Assembly: GCA_046731855.1 (NCBI GenBank)
Contig: JBKPLX010000194.1
Location: 1-22,005, forward strand
DNA from: Udaeobacter sp046731855
GTDB lineage: Bacteria > Verrucomicrobiota > Verrucomicrobiia > Chthoniobacterales > UBA10450
DNA: 22,005 bases
Direction: 5' to 3'
Shown: positions 6,814-13,874 of the stretch, piece after piece
How positions within the stretch are numbered: the stretch's first letter is position 1
Layout: each line of letters begins with the position of its first letter
The notes under the pieces: model-generated
What the model saw: only the letters and a program-made list of their open reading frames with translations
What the model was told of the DNA's origin: nothing
The model's database searches: none
Program-made: the position numbers and the translations under genes

Positions 6814-8349
6814 TTAGCGAGCGCCTCCGATCAGTTCGTCCAATCCCGGAATATCGAGTTCCAGATAGAAGCCTTCGACTTTAGCAAGGCGACACTCGAC
6901 GTCGCACGCGAGTAATTCGGAATCTTTAGTCGCGAATTCTTCGTCGGGCAGCGATGGAGCAGGGACGCCTCCTCGATCGACAATCAATCCGCCGGAATGC
7001 GTCTCGACAGCGCCTCGAATTTGCGACCACTGATTAGTGTCGATCCAAACGCTACCGTTTTTGACAGGCAAGGAACCAACTGACGAATCTTTGATGAAAT
7101 GAGGCGCACGCGGGATGCGTGGTTTCCATTTTGTGCCGGCCGCGCTCTCCACGAGTTCAGCAAAGCGCGCGGCGATCACGGCGGGCGTGTCGGTTTTGCG
7201 ATAACCCTCGACCGGTGCGCGAAGTAGCTTGGACATGCGCTGCAAGATGTCCACTGCGCGATCTTCTGTGTTTCCACCCAGACGGATCACGGCCGGAATG
7301 TCGAGGTCGAGTTCCCAAAAAGCTTTGGCCAGCCCGTACGCCGACCAATATTGCTCCTGGCTCGCGACACCCGAACCGGAACCAAAATATCCGACCAGGT
7401 CGGGCTGAGCCAAAATGATTCGCGCGGCACGATAAACCTTGGATGCAGACGGATTACCGCTGGTATCGGTGAAATTAGCGATGGTGAAGCCCGCATTCAC
7501 GATCGCGTCCATCGACATCATCGATCCGCCGCCGCCGGCGCCGTGAAAACCGACCAGACCTTGGGAACCTTTGGGAGCAGCCGTCGCCAATTGTGCGAAA
7601 TAAAATGTGCCGCGATGATCACTTTGTTCGACTGCGTAGGCCACGCGTTCCAGAGCAGTCGGTGGATGATCGAACTCGCGCGCGATTTCGATTCCCAGTT
7701 CAGGGTGACGCGCCACGGCGTAATCATCAATTGTGATTCGGCAATCGGCGGCGACGAACTCGCCCCTCTTGGTCAATACAAGCGGGTTGATTTCCAGCGA
7801 CCGCGCTTCGACGCTGCGTGCGGCAGCAAACAGCTTCCGAATCAAATCGGCGAGTTGCGTTGCCTGCTTTGAGGAAAGTCCGGTCGAAGCAACGGCTTCA
7901 TTCACAGTTGAATCAAGAGGTCCTCGATTGACGTCGCACGGGATGCGATGCGTTGAGGCGGCGCGTTCTTCGATTCCGGTACCGCCGCCGCCGGCGAAGA
8001 TGATCATCGGCGCGCGAGCCGTGTCATCAATGGCAAATGAAAGAAAAAACTCCCGGTCGATGTCGATCTTTTCCTCGACCAGCACGGCTTCGACTGGAAA
8101 CTGTCCGACTTTCATGGCAAGCATTCGCGCCGCGTGCTCGCGAACTTCATCCGGCTTTTTAGCGAACGCGACACCACCGATGCCTGCGCGACCTGTCGTC
8201 CACGCTTGAATCTTGATGACCACTTCGCCGCCTAACTCCGCCGCTGCAGTCACAGCCTCCTCGGCCGCTAGAGCCGAAGAGCCGCGCGGGATTTTGAACC
8301 CATTAGCGGCAAGAATGGTTTTGCCCTGATATTCATGAAGTCGCGCCAT
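6814..8349 (-). CDS. ATP-citrate-lyase-like subunit: SucC-type ATP-grasp CoA ligase beta with extra C-terminal domain
   Basis: Counted from the ATG at 8349, the product has 511 residues. MARLHEYQGKTILAANGF is the usual start of the SucC family, so I prefer this ATG to the TTG 33 bases upstream (8382). Residues 1-225 form the ATP-grasp part (KIQAWTTGRAGIGGV; EINPLVLT at 186-193; DDYAVARHPEL). Residues 260-400 form the CoA-ligase domain (GFHGAGGGGSMMSMDAI; IPAVIRLGGNTEDRAVDIL). SucC proteins are about 390 residues, so roughly 110 residues (about 400-511, SVWIDTNQWSQIRGAV to ELDIPGLDELI) are an addition that I do not recognise. With the next gene this should form an ATP-dependent citryl-CoA-forming or -cleaving enzyme. 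In a heterotroph it could supply cytosolic acetyl-CoA from citrate; a reductive TCA role would need further genes not seen here. Confidence 0.82.
   Translation of the reverse strand: MARLHEYQGKTILAANGFKIPRGSSALAAEEAVTAAAELGGEVVIKIQAWTTGRAGIGGVAFAKKPDEVREHAARMLAMKVGQFPVEAVLVEEKIDIDREFFLSFAIDDTARAPMIIFAGGGGTGIEERAASTHRIPCDVNRGPLDSTVNEAVASTGLSSKQATQLADLIRKLFAAARSVEARSLEINPLVLTKRGEFVAADCRITIDDYAVARHPELGIEIAREFDHPPTALERVAYAVEQSDHRGTFYFAQLATAAPKGSQGLVGFHGAGGGGSMMSMDAIVNAGFTIANFTDTSGNPSASKVYRAARIILAQPDLVGYFGSGSGVASQEQYWSAYGLAKAFWELDLDIPAVIRLGGNTEDRAVDILQRMSKLLRAPVEGYRKTDTPAVIAARFAELVESAAGTKWKPRIPRAPHFIKDSSVGSLPVKNGSVWIDTNQWSQIRGAVETHSGGLIVDRGGVPAPSLPDEEFATKDSELLACDVECRLAKVEGFYLELDIPGLDELIGGAR
6824..6828 (-). 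promoter_or_regulatory. Shine-Dalgarno GGAGG inside the end of the upstream gene
   Basis: GGAGG on the minus strand lies 10 bases before the ATG at 6813, within the last codons of the SucC-like gene. It is one of the few convincing ribosome binding sites in the window and supports coupled translation of the two subunits. Confidence 0.6.
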
Positions 8350-8509
8350 GGCTGGGTTGGTATTTCGGATAAAAACGCCCAAGGTTCAACCTGTCGCTAG
8401 GTGGTTCGTATACGTTGAGGCAGCGTTTTGGACCGTTTTACTCGCTTCCCTAGTTACGCTCATCAAGGTAGAATGGTTCTGAAACAAGCGCTTCGTCAGC
8501 GCACGCAGA

Positions 8510-9274
8510 GTGAATTCAACGAAGTTTTTGACCGAACTGAAGCGGCGCAATGTTTACCGCGCAGCGGTCGCATACGGGGTCGTCGCATGGTTTCTCACAC
8601 AGCTTACGACGCAGATCTTTCCGTTTTTTGAAGTTCCGAATTCCGCAGTGCGTTTTGTTGTCATTGCGCTAGCGGTCGGATTTCCAATCGCGATGCTACT
8701 CTCCTGGCTCTACGAATTCACCCCCGAAGGAGTAGTGCGGACGGAAGATCTCGATCCGGTACGGGCGAAATCGCTTCAGCGCGCTACTAGTCGAATCCTC
8801 GATTTCGTCATTATCGGGGTGCTGCTGCTGGTTATTGCAATGCTCATCGTTGGACGACACCCGTTTTACGGGCAGACGGGCGAATCGATTTCGGAAAAAA
8901 GCATTGCGGTACTACCGTTCGAAAATCGGAGTCATGATCCCGACAACGCGTATTTTGCCGATGGCATTCAGGACGAGATTCTGACACTCTTATCCAAGAT
9001 CGCCGATCTGAAGGTGATCTCCCGCACATCGACGCAGCACTACACAAGTGCGTCTGGAAACTTGCGCGAAATCGCGGAGCAACTGGGCGTCGCCTATCTT
9101 GTGGAAGGTAGCGTGCAAAAGAGCGGCGATACCGTGCGGGTGAACGTGCAGCTGATTAAAGCGGCGAGTGATTCCCATCTTTGGGCTGAGACTTTTGATC
9201 GCAAACTGACCACATCTTTTCGGTCGAGAGCGAGATTGCCAGAGGAATCGCCGATTCGTTGCGCGCGAAGCTAA
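8510..9274 (+). CDS. TolB-like/TPR membrane protein, N-terminal fragment (frameshifted)
   Basis: The 254-residue reading frame starts at GTG. LKRRNVYRAAVAYGVVAW begins a conserved N-terminal module with two membrane segments (about 20-42 and 47-68), followed by WLYEFTPEGVVRTEDLDP. A third membrane segment spans about 94-115. From about residue 130, IAVLPFENRSHDPDNAYFAD, then ADLKVISRTS, GVAYLVEGSVQ and HLWAETFDRKLT mark the TolB-N/FlgO-like domain, which is often joined to TPRs in this family. After DRKLT the frame goes wrong and ends about 20 residues later. Inserting one base after 9211 gives DRKLTDIFSVESEIARGIAD, which runs straight into the next reading frame. The intact protein would have about 685 residues (8510-10563). 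The role in such proteins is generally unproven; signalling or envelope assembly is suggested. Confidence 0.75.
   Translation: MNSTKFLTELKRRNVYRAAVAYGVVAWFLTQLTTQIFPFFEVPNSAVRFVVIALAVGFPIAMLLSWLYEFTPEGVVRTEDLDPVRAKSLQRATSRILDFVIIGVLLLVIAMLIVGRHPFYGQTGESISEKSIAVLPFENRSHDPDNAYFADGIQDEILTLLSKIADLKVISRTSTQHYTSASGNLREIAEQLGVAYLVEGSVQKSGDTVRVNVQLIKAASDSHLWAETFDRKLTTSFRSRARLPEESPIRCARS
9209..9214 (+). other. Probable one-base deletion (frameshift site)
   Basis: The sequence CTGACC/ACATCTTTTCG joins two reading frames. One added G between 9211 and 9212 restores L-T-D-I-F-S-V-E, the expected family wording. It may be a true mutation or a read/assembly error. Confidence 0.7.
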
Positions 9275-10563
9275 CCAGTCGCGAGGAGCAAGCATTGGCG
9301 GTTAAGCCAACCAACAACCCAGAAGCCTACGATGCCTATCTGCGTGGCCTGGCTTTTCAAGAACGCTTCTCCTCCTCGTTCAACTCCCGTGATCTCGGAA
9401 GAAAGGCCGTTAGTTTTTATGAACGGGCGCTGCAGCTTGACCCCAATTTTGCGGCTGCCTGGGCGCGGCTTTCGCGTGTGGACGCTATGCTTTTCTTCAT
9501 TCGGTCCGACCCTGCCGATGCCGCGCGCAGCGATGCGTCGAAACGTGCTTTGGAGAATGCGCACAAACTGGATCCGACCTCGACTGAAACACTGCTCGCC
9601 TTGGGTTACTATCAATTCTGGGTCCTGCAAGACTACGAGCTTGCCAAGAGCACGTTCAGTCGCGTGAGCAAACTGTTACCCGGCAGCAGCGAAGTGCCAT
9701 ATGCCCTCGCCCGAGTTACCCAATACGAGGGACACTTGGATCAAAGCGTTGCTTACTACGAGCAAGCTCTGGCTCTTGACCCACGTAATGTGGCGGTACT
9801 CAACGACACAGCATGGACATACGCCACGCTTCGACAACTGCCGGCCGCGCTAAAGCTCTACGATCGAGTGCTGGATATTACGCCAAACGATCCGAATATG
9901 ATGGCGGCAAAGGCGGGCATCTATCAGGCTGAGGGTAACTTGCAAGAAGCCGCCAGGTCGCTGCCAGAAATAAATTGGCCGTTCTTTCCTTGGCATACCT
10001 TCGTCACCAAGATGACTCAGTTGAGACTTGAACGAAATTACGGTGAGCTCATTCGACTGCTGCAAACCCGACTGGCTCAATTCCACTTTGATCTTGAGAT
10101 CGACAGGGCCACTGATCAGGTGGTGCTTGCCTTAACGCAGCACCTTGCTGGCGATACAGCTGGCGCAAAGCTTACTGCTGAACAGGCGCGCGATACAATT
10201 GAGCGGTTCTACAGAGATCAACTAGACAGCATCCCCGTTACGAGAGCGCTGTCTCAAGCTTATGCGGCGATGGGGGAGAAAGACTCGGCTCTAAAAGCAG
10301 CGGAGCGTGCAGTTGTGCTTGTGCCCCGTGCTAAAGATCCGCTGGGGGTACCTAGCCTAGAAGAGAACGTGGCCGTAATTCAAACGATCTCCGGCGAGAA
10401 TAGCCGTGCGATTTCCACTCTCACCCGGCTGTTACAAACGCCCTATGATAGCCCGATGTATCCATTTTCCCTTACGCCGGCTCTTCTTAGGCTCGATCCG
10501 ATCTGGGACCCGTTGCGCGCCGATCCCGCTTTCCAAAAACTCTGCGAGGAAAAGCAGCCGTGA
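9259..10563 (+). CDS. TolB-like/TPR membrane protein, C-terminal TPR fragment
   Basis: The 434-residue frame opens at TTG, but its true beginning is the frameshift near 9211, since the codons before TTG read FSVESEIARGIADS in the same frame. After NPEAYDAYLRG come TPR units: SFYERALQLDPNFAAAWARL, NAHKLDPTSTETLLALGYYQ, YYEQALALDPRNVAVLNDTA, LYDRVLDITPNDPNMMAAKA. A less regular helical region follows (about 230-430), ending FQKLCEEKQP. The TPRs presumably lie outside the inner membrane, together with the TolB-like domain of the N-terminal fragment. By itself this fragment would lack the membrane anchor, so if the frameshift is real the gene is likely inactive. Confidence 0.75.
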   Translation: MRAKLTSREEQALAVKPTNNPEAYDAYLRGLAFQERFSSSFNSRDLGRKAVSFYERALQLDPNFAAAWARLSRVDAMLFFIRSDPADAARSDASKRALENAHKLDPTSTETLLALGYYQFWVLQDYELAKSTFSRVSKLLPGSSEVPYALARVTQYEGHLDQSVAYYEQALALDPRNVAVLNDTAWTYATLRQLPAALKLYDRVLDITPNDPNMMAAKAGIYQAEGNLQEAARSLPEINWPFFPWHTFVTKMTQLRLERNYGELIRLLQTRLAQFHFDLEIDRATDQVVLALTQHLAGDTAGAKLTAEQARDTIERFYRDQLDSIPVTRALSQAYAAMGEKDSALKAAERAVVLVPRAKDPLGVPSLEENVAVIQTISGENSRAISTLTRLLQTPYDSPMYPFSLTPALLRLDPIWDPLRADPAFQKLCEEKQP

Positions 10564-10606
10564 ACCGATAGAGTTCCTTACCCAAGTGTAGGAGCTGAAT
10601 CACTTA

Positions 10607-10634
10607 TCGCACTGACCTACGCCGAACAGTGCGA
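10607..10634. terminator. Perfect 8-bp hairpin between convergent genes
   Basis: TCGCACTG (10607-10614) pairs exactly with CAGTGCGA (10627-10634), with a 12-base loop, between the TPR gene stop (10563) and the permease stop (10673). There is no U-tract. A two-way mRNA end signal is plausible but unproven. Confidence 0.4.
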
Positions 10635-10672
10635 AGCAACGACGCGTGCGAGTTCGGAAATGATCGCAGCGG

Positions 10673-11488
10673 TTATCCGCCGACGGCCTGATAATGACCG
10701 AGGCCGCGTTTCCACATGTAGTTTGCCCAGGCCCACGCGAGGAACAGCCAACCCGTTTGGATCGCCAGCGCTTGGACAAGCTCAGCCCCTTTCAATCGGC
10801 CGAGAAAGATCGCAATTGGACAAAACAGCTCGTAGTAAAATGGCAACCATTTCATCACGGCCTGAACGGTGGACGGCATGATGTCGATTGGAAACATCTG
10901 GCCGCCGAGGAAGTATTCGAACGAATAAACGATGAAAACGATTGTCGAGATTTCCAGAATCCAAAATGCCATCATCGCAAGGCTGTACGTGATAAAGAAT
11001 TGAATGAATCCCGCCATTAACATCGACACCGTGGCGAACACATAGACCACCGGATCGGTAGGCAGCACGATGTAGTCGCGGAAATAAATAAAAATTAGCG
11101 CAATCGGTGGCAGAGTGACGAATGTGTAAACGAGACGCCCGCTTAAAAAAATACTGAACCGGTAGGCGAGATAACTCATCGGCTTGGTCAGAAGCGCATT
11201 GATCTGGCCTTCGCGAATATCGGCAGCGATCTGCCATTCGTCCTCCGTCGGCGTGACCAGATTGCTCACCAGGATAGTGAGCAAATAGTAATAGATCATC
11301 GAACCGTAGTCGTAGCCATGCAGTCCGCCGCCGCGCTCCTTGAACACCGCGCCCCAAAGGAAAACCGTGCCGGCCAGTGGGATCAGGCCGAACAACGCGC
11401 GCAGAAAATAATTCCACCTGTAAACGAACGTGTTCTGTACTCCGATGTTAAAAACCGAAAGGTACTTTTCGATCTTTCCGGTGCTCAT
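10673..11488 (-). CDS. ABC-2 family transporter permease (DUF990-like)
   Basis: The 271-residue integral membrane protein has about six hydrophobic segments: near 27-46, 66-81, 115-135, 147-175, 177-195 and 240-255. The segment DEWQIAADIREGQINALLTKPMSYLAYRFS between the second and third is typical of the ABC2_membrane_6 (DUF990) permeases, which pair with a second permease and an ATPase to export an unknown substrate. FLGGQMFPIDIMPSTVQAVMKWLPFYYE is likewise family-like. No ATPase or second permease is in the window. pdxA lies upstream on the same strand at 126 bp, too far for tight coupling, so the partners must be elsewhere. It starts at ATG (MSTGKIEKYL) with no strong ribosome binding site. 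Confidence 0.8.
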   Translation of the reverse strand: MSTGKIEKYLSVFNIGVQNTFVYRWNYFLRALFGLIPLAGTVFLWGAVFKERGGGLHGYDYGSMIYYYLLTILVSNLVTPTEDEWQIAADIREGQINALLTKPMSYLAYRFSIFLSGRLVYTFVTLPPIALIFIYFRDYIVLPTDPVVYVFATVSMLMAGFIQFFITYSLAMMAFWILEISTIVFIVYSFEYFLGGQMFPIDIMPSTVQAVMKWLPFYYELFCPIAIFLGRLKGAELVQALAIQTGWLFLAWAWANYMWKRGLGHYQAVGG

Positions 11489-11519
11489 GTTCGTAATCGC
11501 AATCGAGTTTCCTGCAATC

Positions 11520-11549
11520 GAGCATGAGCATGAGTAAGAGCAAGAGCAG
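11520..11549. repeat. Hexamer tandem repeat (GAGCAN)
   Basis: Five units read GAGCAT, GAGCAT, GAGTAA, GAGCAA, GAGCAG, placed 31 bases upstream of the permease start codon. On the coding strand of that gene it is a CTGCTC/TTGCTC-type array. Promoter spacing could change with copy number, but no promoter is proven. Confidence 0.6.
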
Positions 11550-11555
11550 GATTTG

Positions 11556-11620
11556 CTGTAGCGGCGGTCTGTGACCGCCGAGGTGAAGTCGATGCCGGCA
11601 CTCGCAGAGCGCGGTTACAG
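11556..11620. repeat. Interspersed TGTAG-type inverted-repeat element, copy B
   Basis: The left arm CTGTAGCGGCGGTCTGTGAC starts at 11556 and contains a perfect hairpin (CGGCGGT 11562-11568 with ACCGCCG 11574-11580). The complement of the right arm, from 11620, reads CTGTAACCGCGCTCTGCGAG, matching most left-arm positions. The right arm includes the pdxA stop codon (11615-11617). Confidence 0.65.
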
Positions 11621-12493
11621 TTTTGCGTCTGCAAGTTCCGCGGCGAGATTGATCGCCGCGATCATGCTGTCGGGACGCGCGATTCCTTTGCCGGCGATTT
11701 CAAACGCGGTGCCGTGATCGGGACTGGTACGAGGAAAAGGAAGGCCAAGTGTCACATTCACACCTTCGTGAAAGGCATGAAGTTTCAGTGGGATCAAACC
11801 CTGATCGTGATACATGCAGAGCACCGCATCGAATTCACCTTCAATCGCGCGGTGAAAAACTGTGTCGGGGGAAATTGGGCCAACGATTCTCGATTCTCGA
11901 TTCTCGATTCCCGATTGCAGCTCCGATACCGCAGGGCCGATGATTTCGATTTCTTCACGGCCAAGTGTGCCGGATTCGCCGGCATGCGGATTCAATCCCG
12001 CAACGGCGATGCGCGGCGAGCTAATGGATTGTGAATTAAGGAAATCCACAAGTAACAGCCCCACGCGGACAATCTCCGATTGCTTGAGCGCGCTTGCGGC
12101 CTCGCGCAACGGAATGTGCGCTGTGACCAGGGCGACCGTAATTTTTCCGCCCGTCAGACACATGGCGAAGTTCTTGATGCCACAACGCTCGGCAAAAAAT
12201 TCCGTTTGCCCTGCAAACTTGAAGCCCACCTCGTACATCCGGGCTTTGTGAACAGGGCCGGTTACAATTGCATCGAGCTCACCGCGCCGCACAAGTGTGA
12301 CCGCTTCCTCCAGCGCCGCCGCTGCAGCGCGCGCACTTTCGGCGGTAGGATTTCCTGGCCGAGAACCGGGATATTTACCGATGACTTTGTATTCGGCTGA
12401 TTTCGGAACTCGGTTAGATCTCAGCGCGCGATCGACAATCTCTGGCCCGATCCCGGCGCAATCGCCCAGCGTGATGCCGATACGTGGTCGCAC
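11615..12493 (-). CDS. pdxA: 4-hydroxythreonine-4-phosphate dehydrogenase PdxA
   Basis: PdxA oxidises 4-phosphohydroxy-L-threonine in the DXP-dependent route to pyridoxal phosphate. The 292-residue product shows the family motifs: ITLGDCAGIGPE at the N-terminus, AIVTGPVHK near 75, metal/substrate-binding NPHAGESGTLG near 168, CMYHDQGLIPLK near 230, and GLPFPRTSPDHGTAFEIAGKG near 250. It is shorter than the usual ~330 residues, mainly between the first motif and about residue 60. It starts at GTG, forced by an in-frame stop five codons upstream. A heptamer repeat encodes SGIENRESRI just before GPISPDTVF, and the TAA stop lies in an interspersed repeat. It sits between a permease and an oxidase gene; no other B6 gene is present. 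Confidence 0.92.
   Translation of the reverse strand: MRPRIGITLGDCAGIGPEIVDRALRSNRVPKSAEYKVIGKYPGSRPGNPTAESARAAAAALEEAVTLVRRGELDAIVTGPVHKARMYEVGFKFAGQTEFFAERCGIKNFAMCLTGGKITVALVTAHIPLREAASALKQSEIVRVGLLLVDFLNSQSISSPRIAVAGLNPHAGESGTLGREEIEIIGPAVSELQSGIENRESRIVGPISPDTVFHRAIEGEFDAVLCMYHDQGLIPLKLHAFHEGVNVTLGLPFPRTSPDHGTAFEIAGKGIARPDSMIAAINLAAELADAKL
11884..11918. repeat. Heptamer tandem repeat inside pdxA
   Basis: Five units in a row: CGATTCT, CGATTCT, CGATTCT, CGATTCC, CGATTGC. Three units make 21 bases, so the protein reads IENRESR with a seven-residue period. A change of one copy would shift the frame of pdxA. Confidence 0.8.
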
Positions 12494-12578
12494 CGCGCAG
12501 CTTCGTCAGCTCTACATCGCGTAGCAAGCAATTGTTAATCTGCATGATGTCTGTGAGCAGCCGTTGCCCTGTTTCGCC

Positions 12579-13808
12579 TCAAGAGCGATTCCTTAGGAGA
12601 CGTCCGAGACTCATTTCTGCAGGCGGCGGTTTTGACCCGAGCACAGCATCGGCAGCCATTTCACCGATCACCGGGCCATGTTTGAAGCCGTGTCCCGAGC
12701 CTCCGCCCACGATCCAGACGTTCTCCGCCTCGGGATGGCGATCCAATATGAAATTATGATCAGTGGAGTTTTCATATTGGCAGACCCGGCTCTCAAGTAG
12801 CGGTGCATCTGCCATCGCTGGGAAGCGCATCCGCATATAGTCTCGTGCCGCTGAAAGCTTCTCCTGCGAGATCTTGCGCTCCATCGTGCTGGGATCAATC
12901 ACTGGCCCACGTGTGTCGTCAGCGATTTTGAACCCGCGCCAATGGTTTCCTGGGACCCCAAAGAAAGGACGCTTACCGCCGTCAATCCAGGTCGGCAGAC
13001 GCTCTTCGTTGAACCGTAGGTCACCTGCAGGAGTCCCAAAAAAGAAAACCTCCTGCCGAGTGGGCATGATGCTGGAAGCTAAGAACGGAAAAACTCTGCC
13101 AAGCCATGGACCCAAGGCGAAGATATAGCAGTCGGCCTTCAAGATTTTGCCTTCGCCGAGAGTGACTCCGTCCATGTGATTGCCTCTGATTCTCCTAGGC
13201 GTGGCCTGACCCTGTTGGTACTCGCCGCCTTGCTTGAGGAATGCATTCCAAGCAGCTTCGCACGCGCGACGCGCTGCAAGAAAGCCAGAGTCTGGTTCAT
13301 AAATGCTCCACGGCACTCCAGCGAAATTGATTTGTGGCCAACGACTCGCGCATTCCGCGCCCGAGAGTTTCTCAAATCGAATTCCAGCTTCTTTGAGGAC
13401 TGGTAGCGCTGCGCTTTCATAGGAATCATCACTCCCGGCCATGCGGAGCGCGCCACTACGAAAGAAGAGCTTGAGATTCCATCGCTGCTCGTATTCCGGC
13501 CACAATTGCAGAGCTCTGGCGACCATTTTGGTGTACAGGATGTGGGCAGGACCATACGTGGCACGAATGGTTCGAGTCTCCCCGCCCGAGCTGGCACGAG
13601 AGTTTCCTGGTCCCCAAGCGTCAATTAGCGTTACCTTTGCCCCCCTTTGCGCTAGCTGAAACGCAGACCATCCTCCGAAAGCACCCGCGCCTACGACGAT
13701 CACGGAAGGTCGAACCGACTGTGCGAATGTGGGCGAATCAAAGATATAGGGTGCTCCGGCTACCGCGGAGATTTTCAGAAAAGTCCGTCTCGAACTCTTG
13801 GTGTTCAT
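12579..13808 (-). CDS. Tat-exported FAD-dependent amine oxidase (monomeric sarcosine oxidase-like)
   Basis: The 409-residue product begins with a Tat-type signal (SRRTFLKIS at 6-14, hydrophobic stretch, FAQS near 28-31). The Rossmann motif VIVVGAGAFGGWSAF at 36-50 binds FAD. GETRTIRATYGPAH near 76-89 and GGGSGHGFKHGPVIGE near 368-383 are typical of the DAO family, subgroup sarcosine/N-methyl-amino-acid oxidases. VCQYENSTDHNFILDRHP (342-359) carries Cys343, at the place of the cysteine that holds FAD covalently in monomeric sarcosine oxidase. It likely oxidises a secondary or N-methyl amine to imine and H2O2, in the periplasm. The substrate cannot be told from sequence. It is divergent from the gene at 13875, with 66 bp between, and is 85 bp from pdxA on the same strand. 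Confidence 0.82.
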   Translation of the reverse strand: MNTKSSRRTFLKISAVAGAPYIFDSPTFAQSVRPSVIVVGAGAFGGWSAFQLAQRGAKVTLIDAWGPGNSRASSGGETRTIRATYGPAHILYTKMVARALQLWPEYEQRWNLKLFFRSGALRMAGSDDSYESAALPVLKEAGIRFEKLSGAECASRWPQINFAGVPWSIYEPDSGFLAARRACEAAWNAFLKQGGEYQQGQATPRRIRGNHMDGVTLGEGKILKADCYIFALGPWLGRVFPFLASSIMPTRQEVFFFGTPAGDLRFNEERLPTWIDGGKRPFFGVPGNHWRGFKIADDTRGPVIDPSTMERKISQEKLSAARDYMRMRFPAMADAPLLESRVCQYENSTDHNFILDRHPEAENVWIVGGGSGHGFKHGPVIGEMAADAVLGSKPPPAEMSLGRLLRNRS

Positions 13809-13874
13809 AATGGTGCTCGACAGGAGTGGAACACGCGGAGGCGAATTCTAATCTGCAATCGCAACAGAGTCGAT

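Noticed and set aside
8350..8382. TTG at 8382 as the start of the SucC-like gene
   Set aside because: The SucC family starts near HEYQ; the ATG at 8349 (MARLHEYQGK) fits and the extra 11 residues do not.
8469..8474. TAGAAT as a -10 box for the TolB-like/TPR gene
   Set aside because: No acceptable -35 box is found 16-18 bases upstream; too weak to call.
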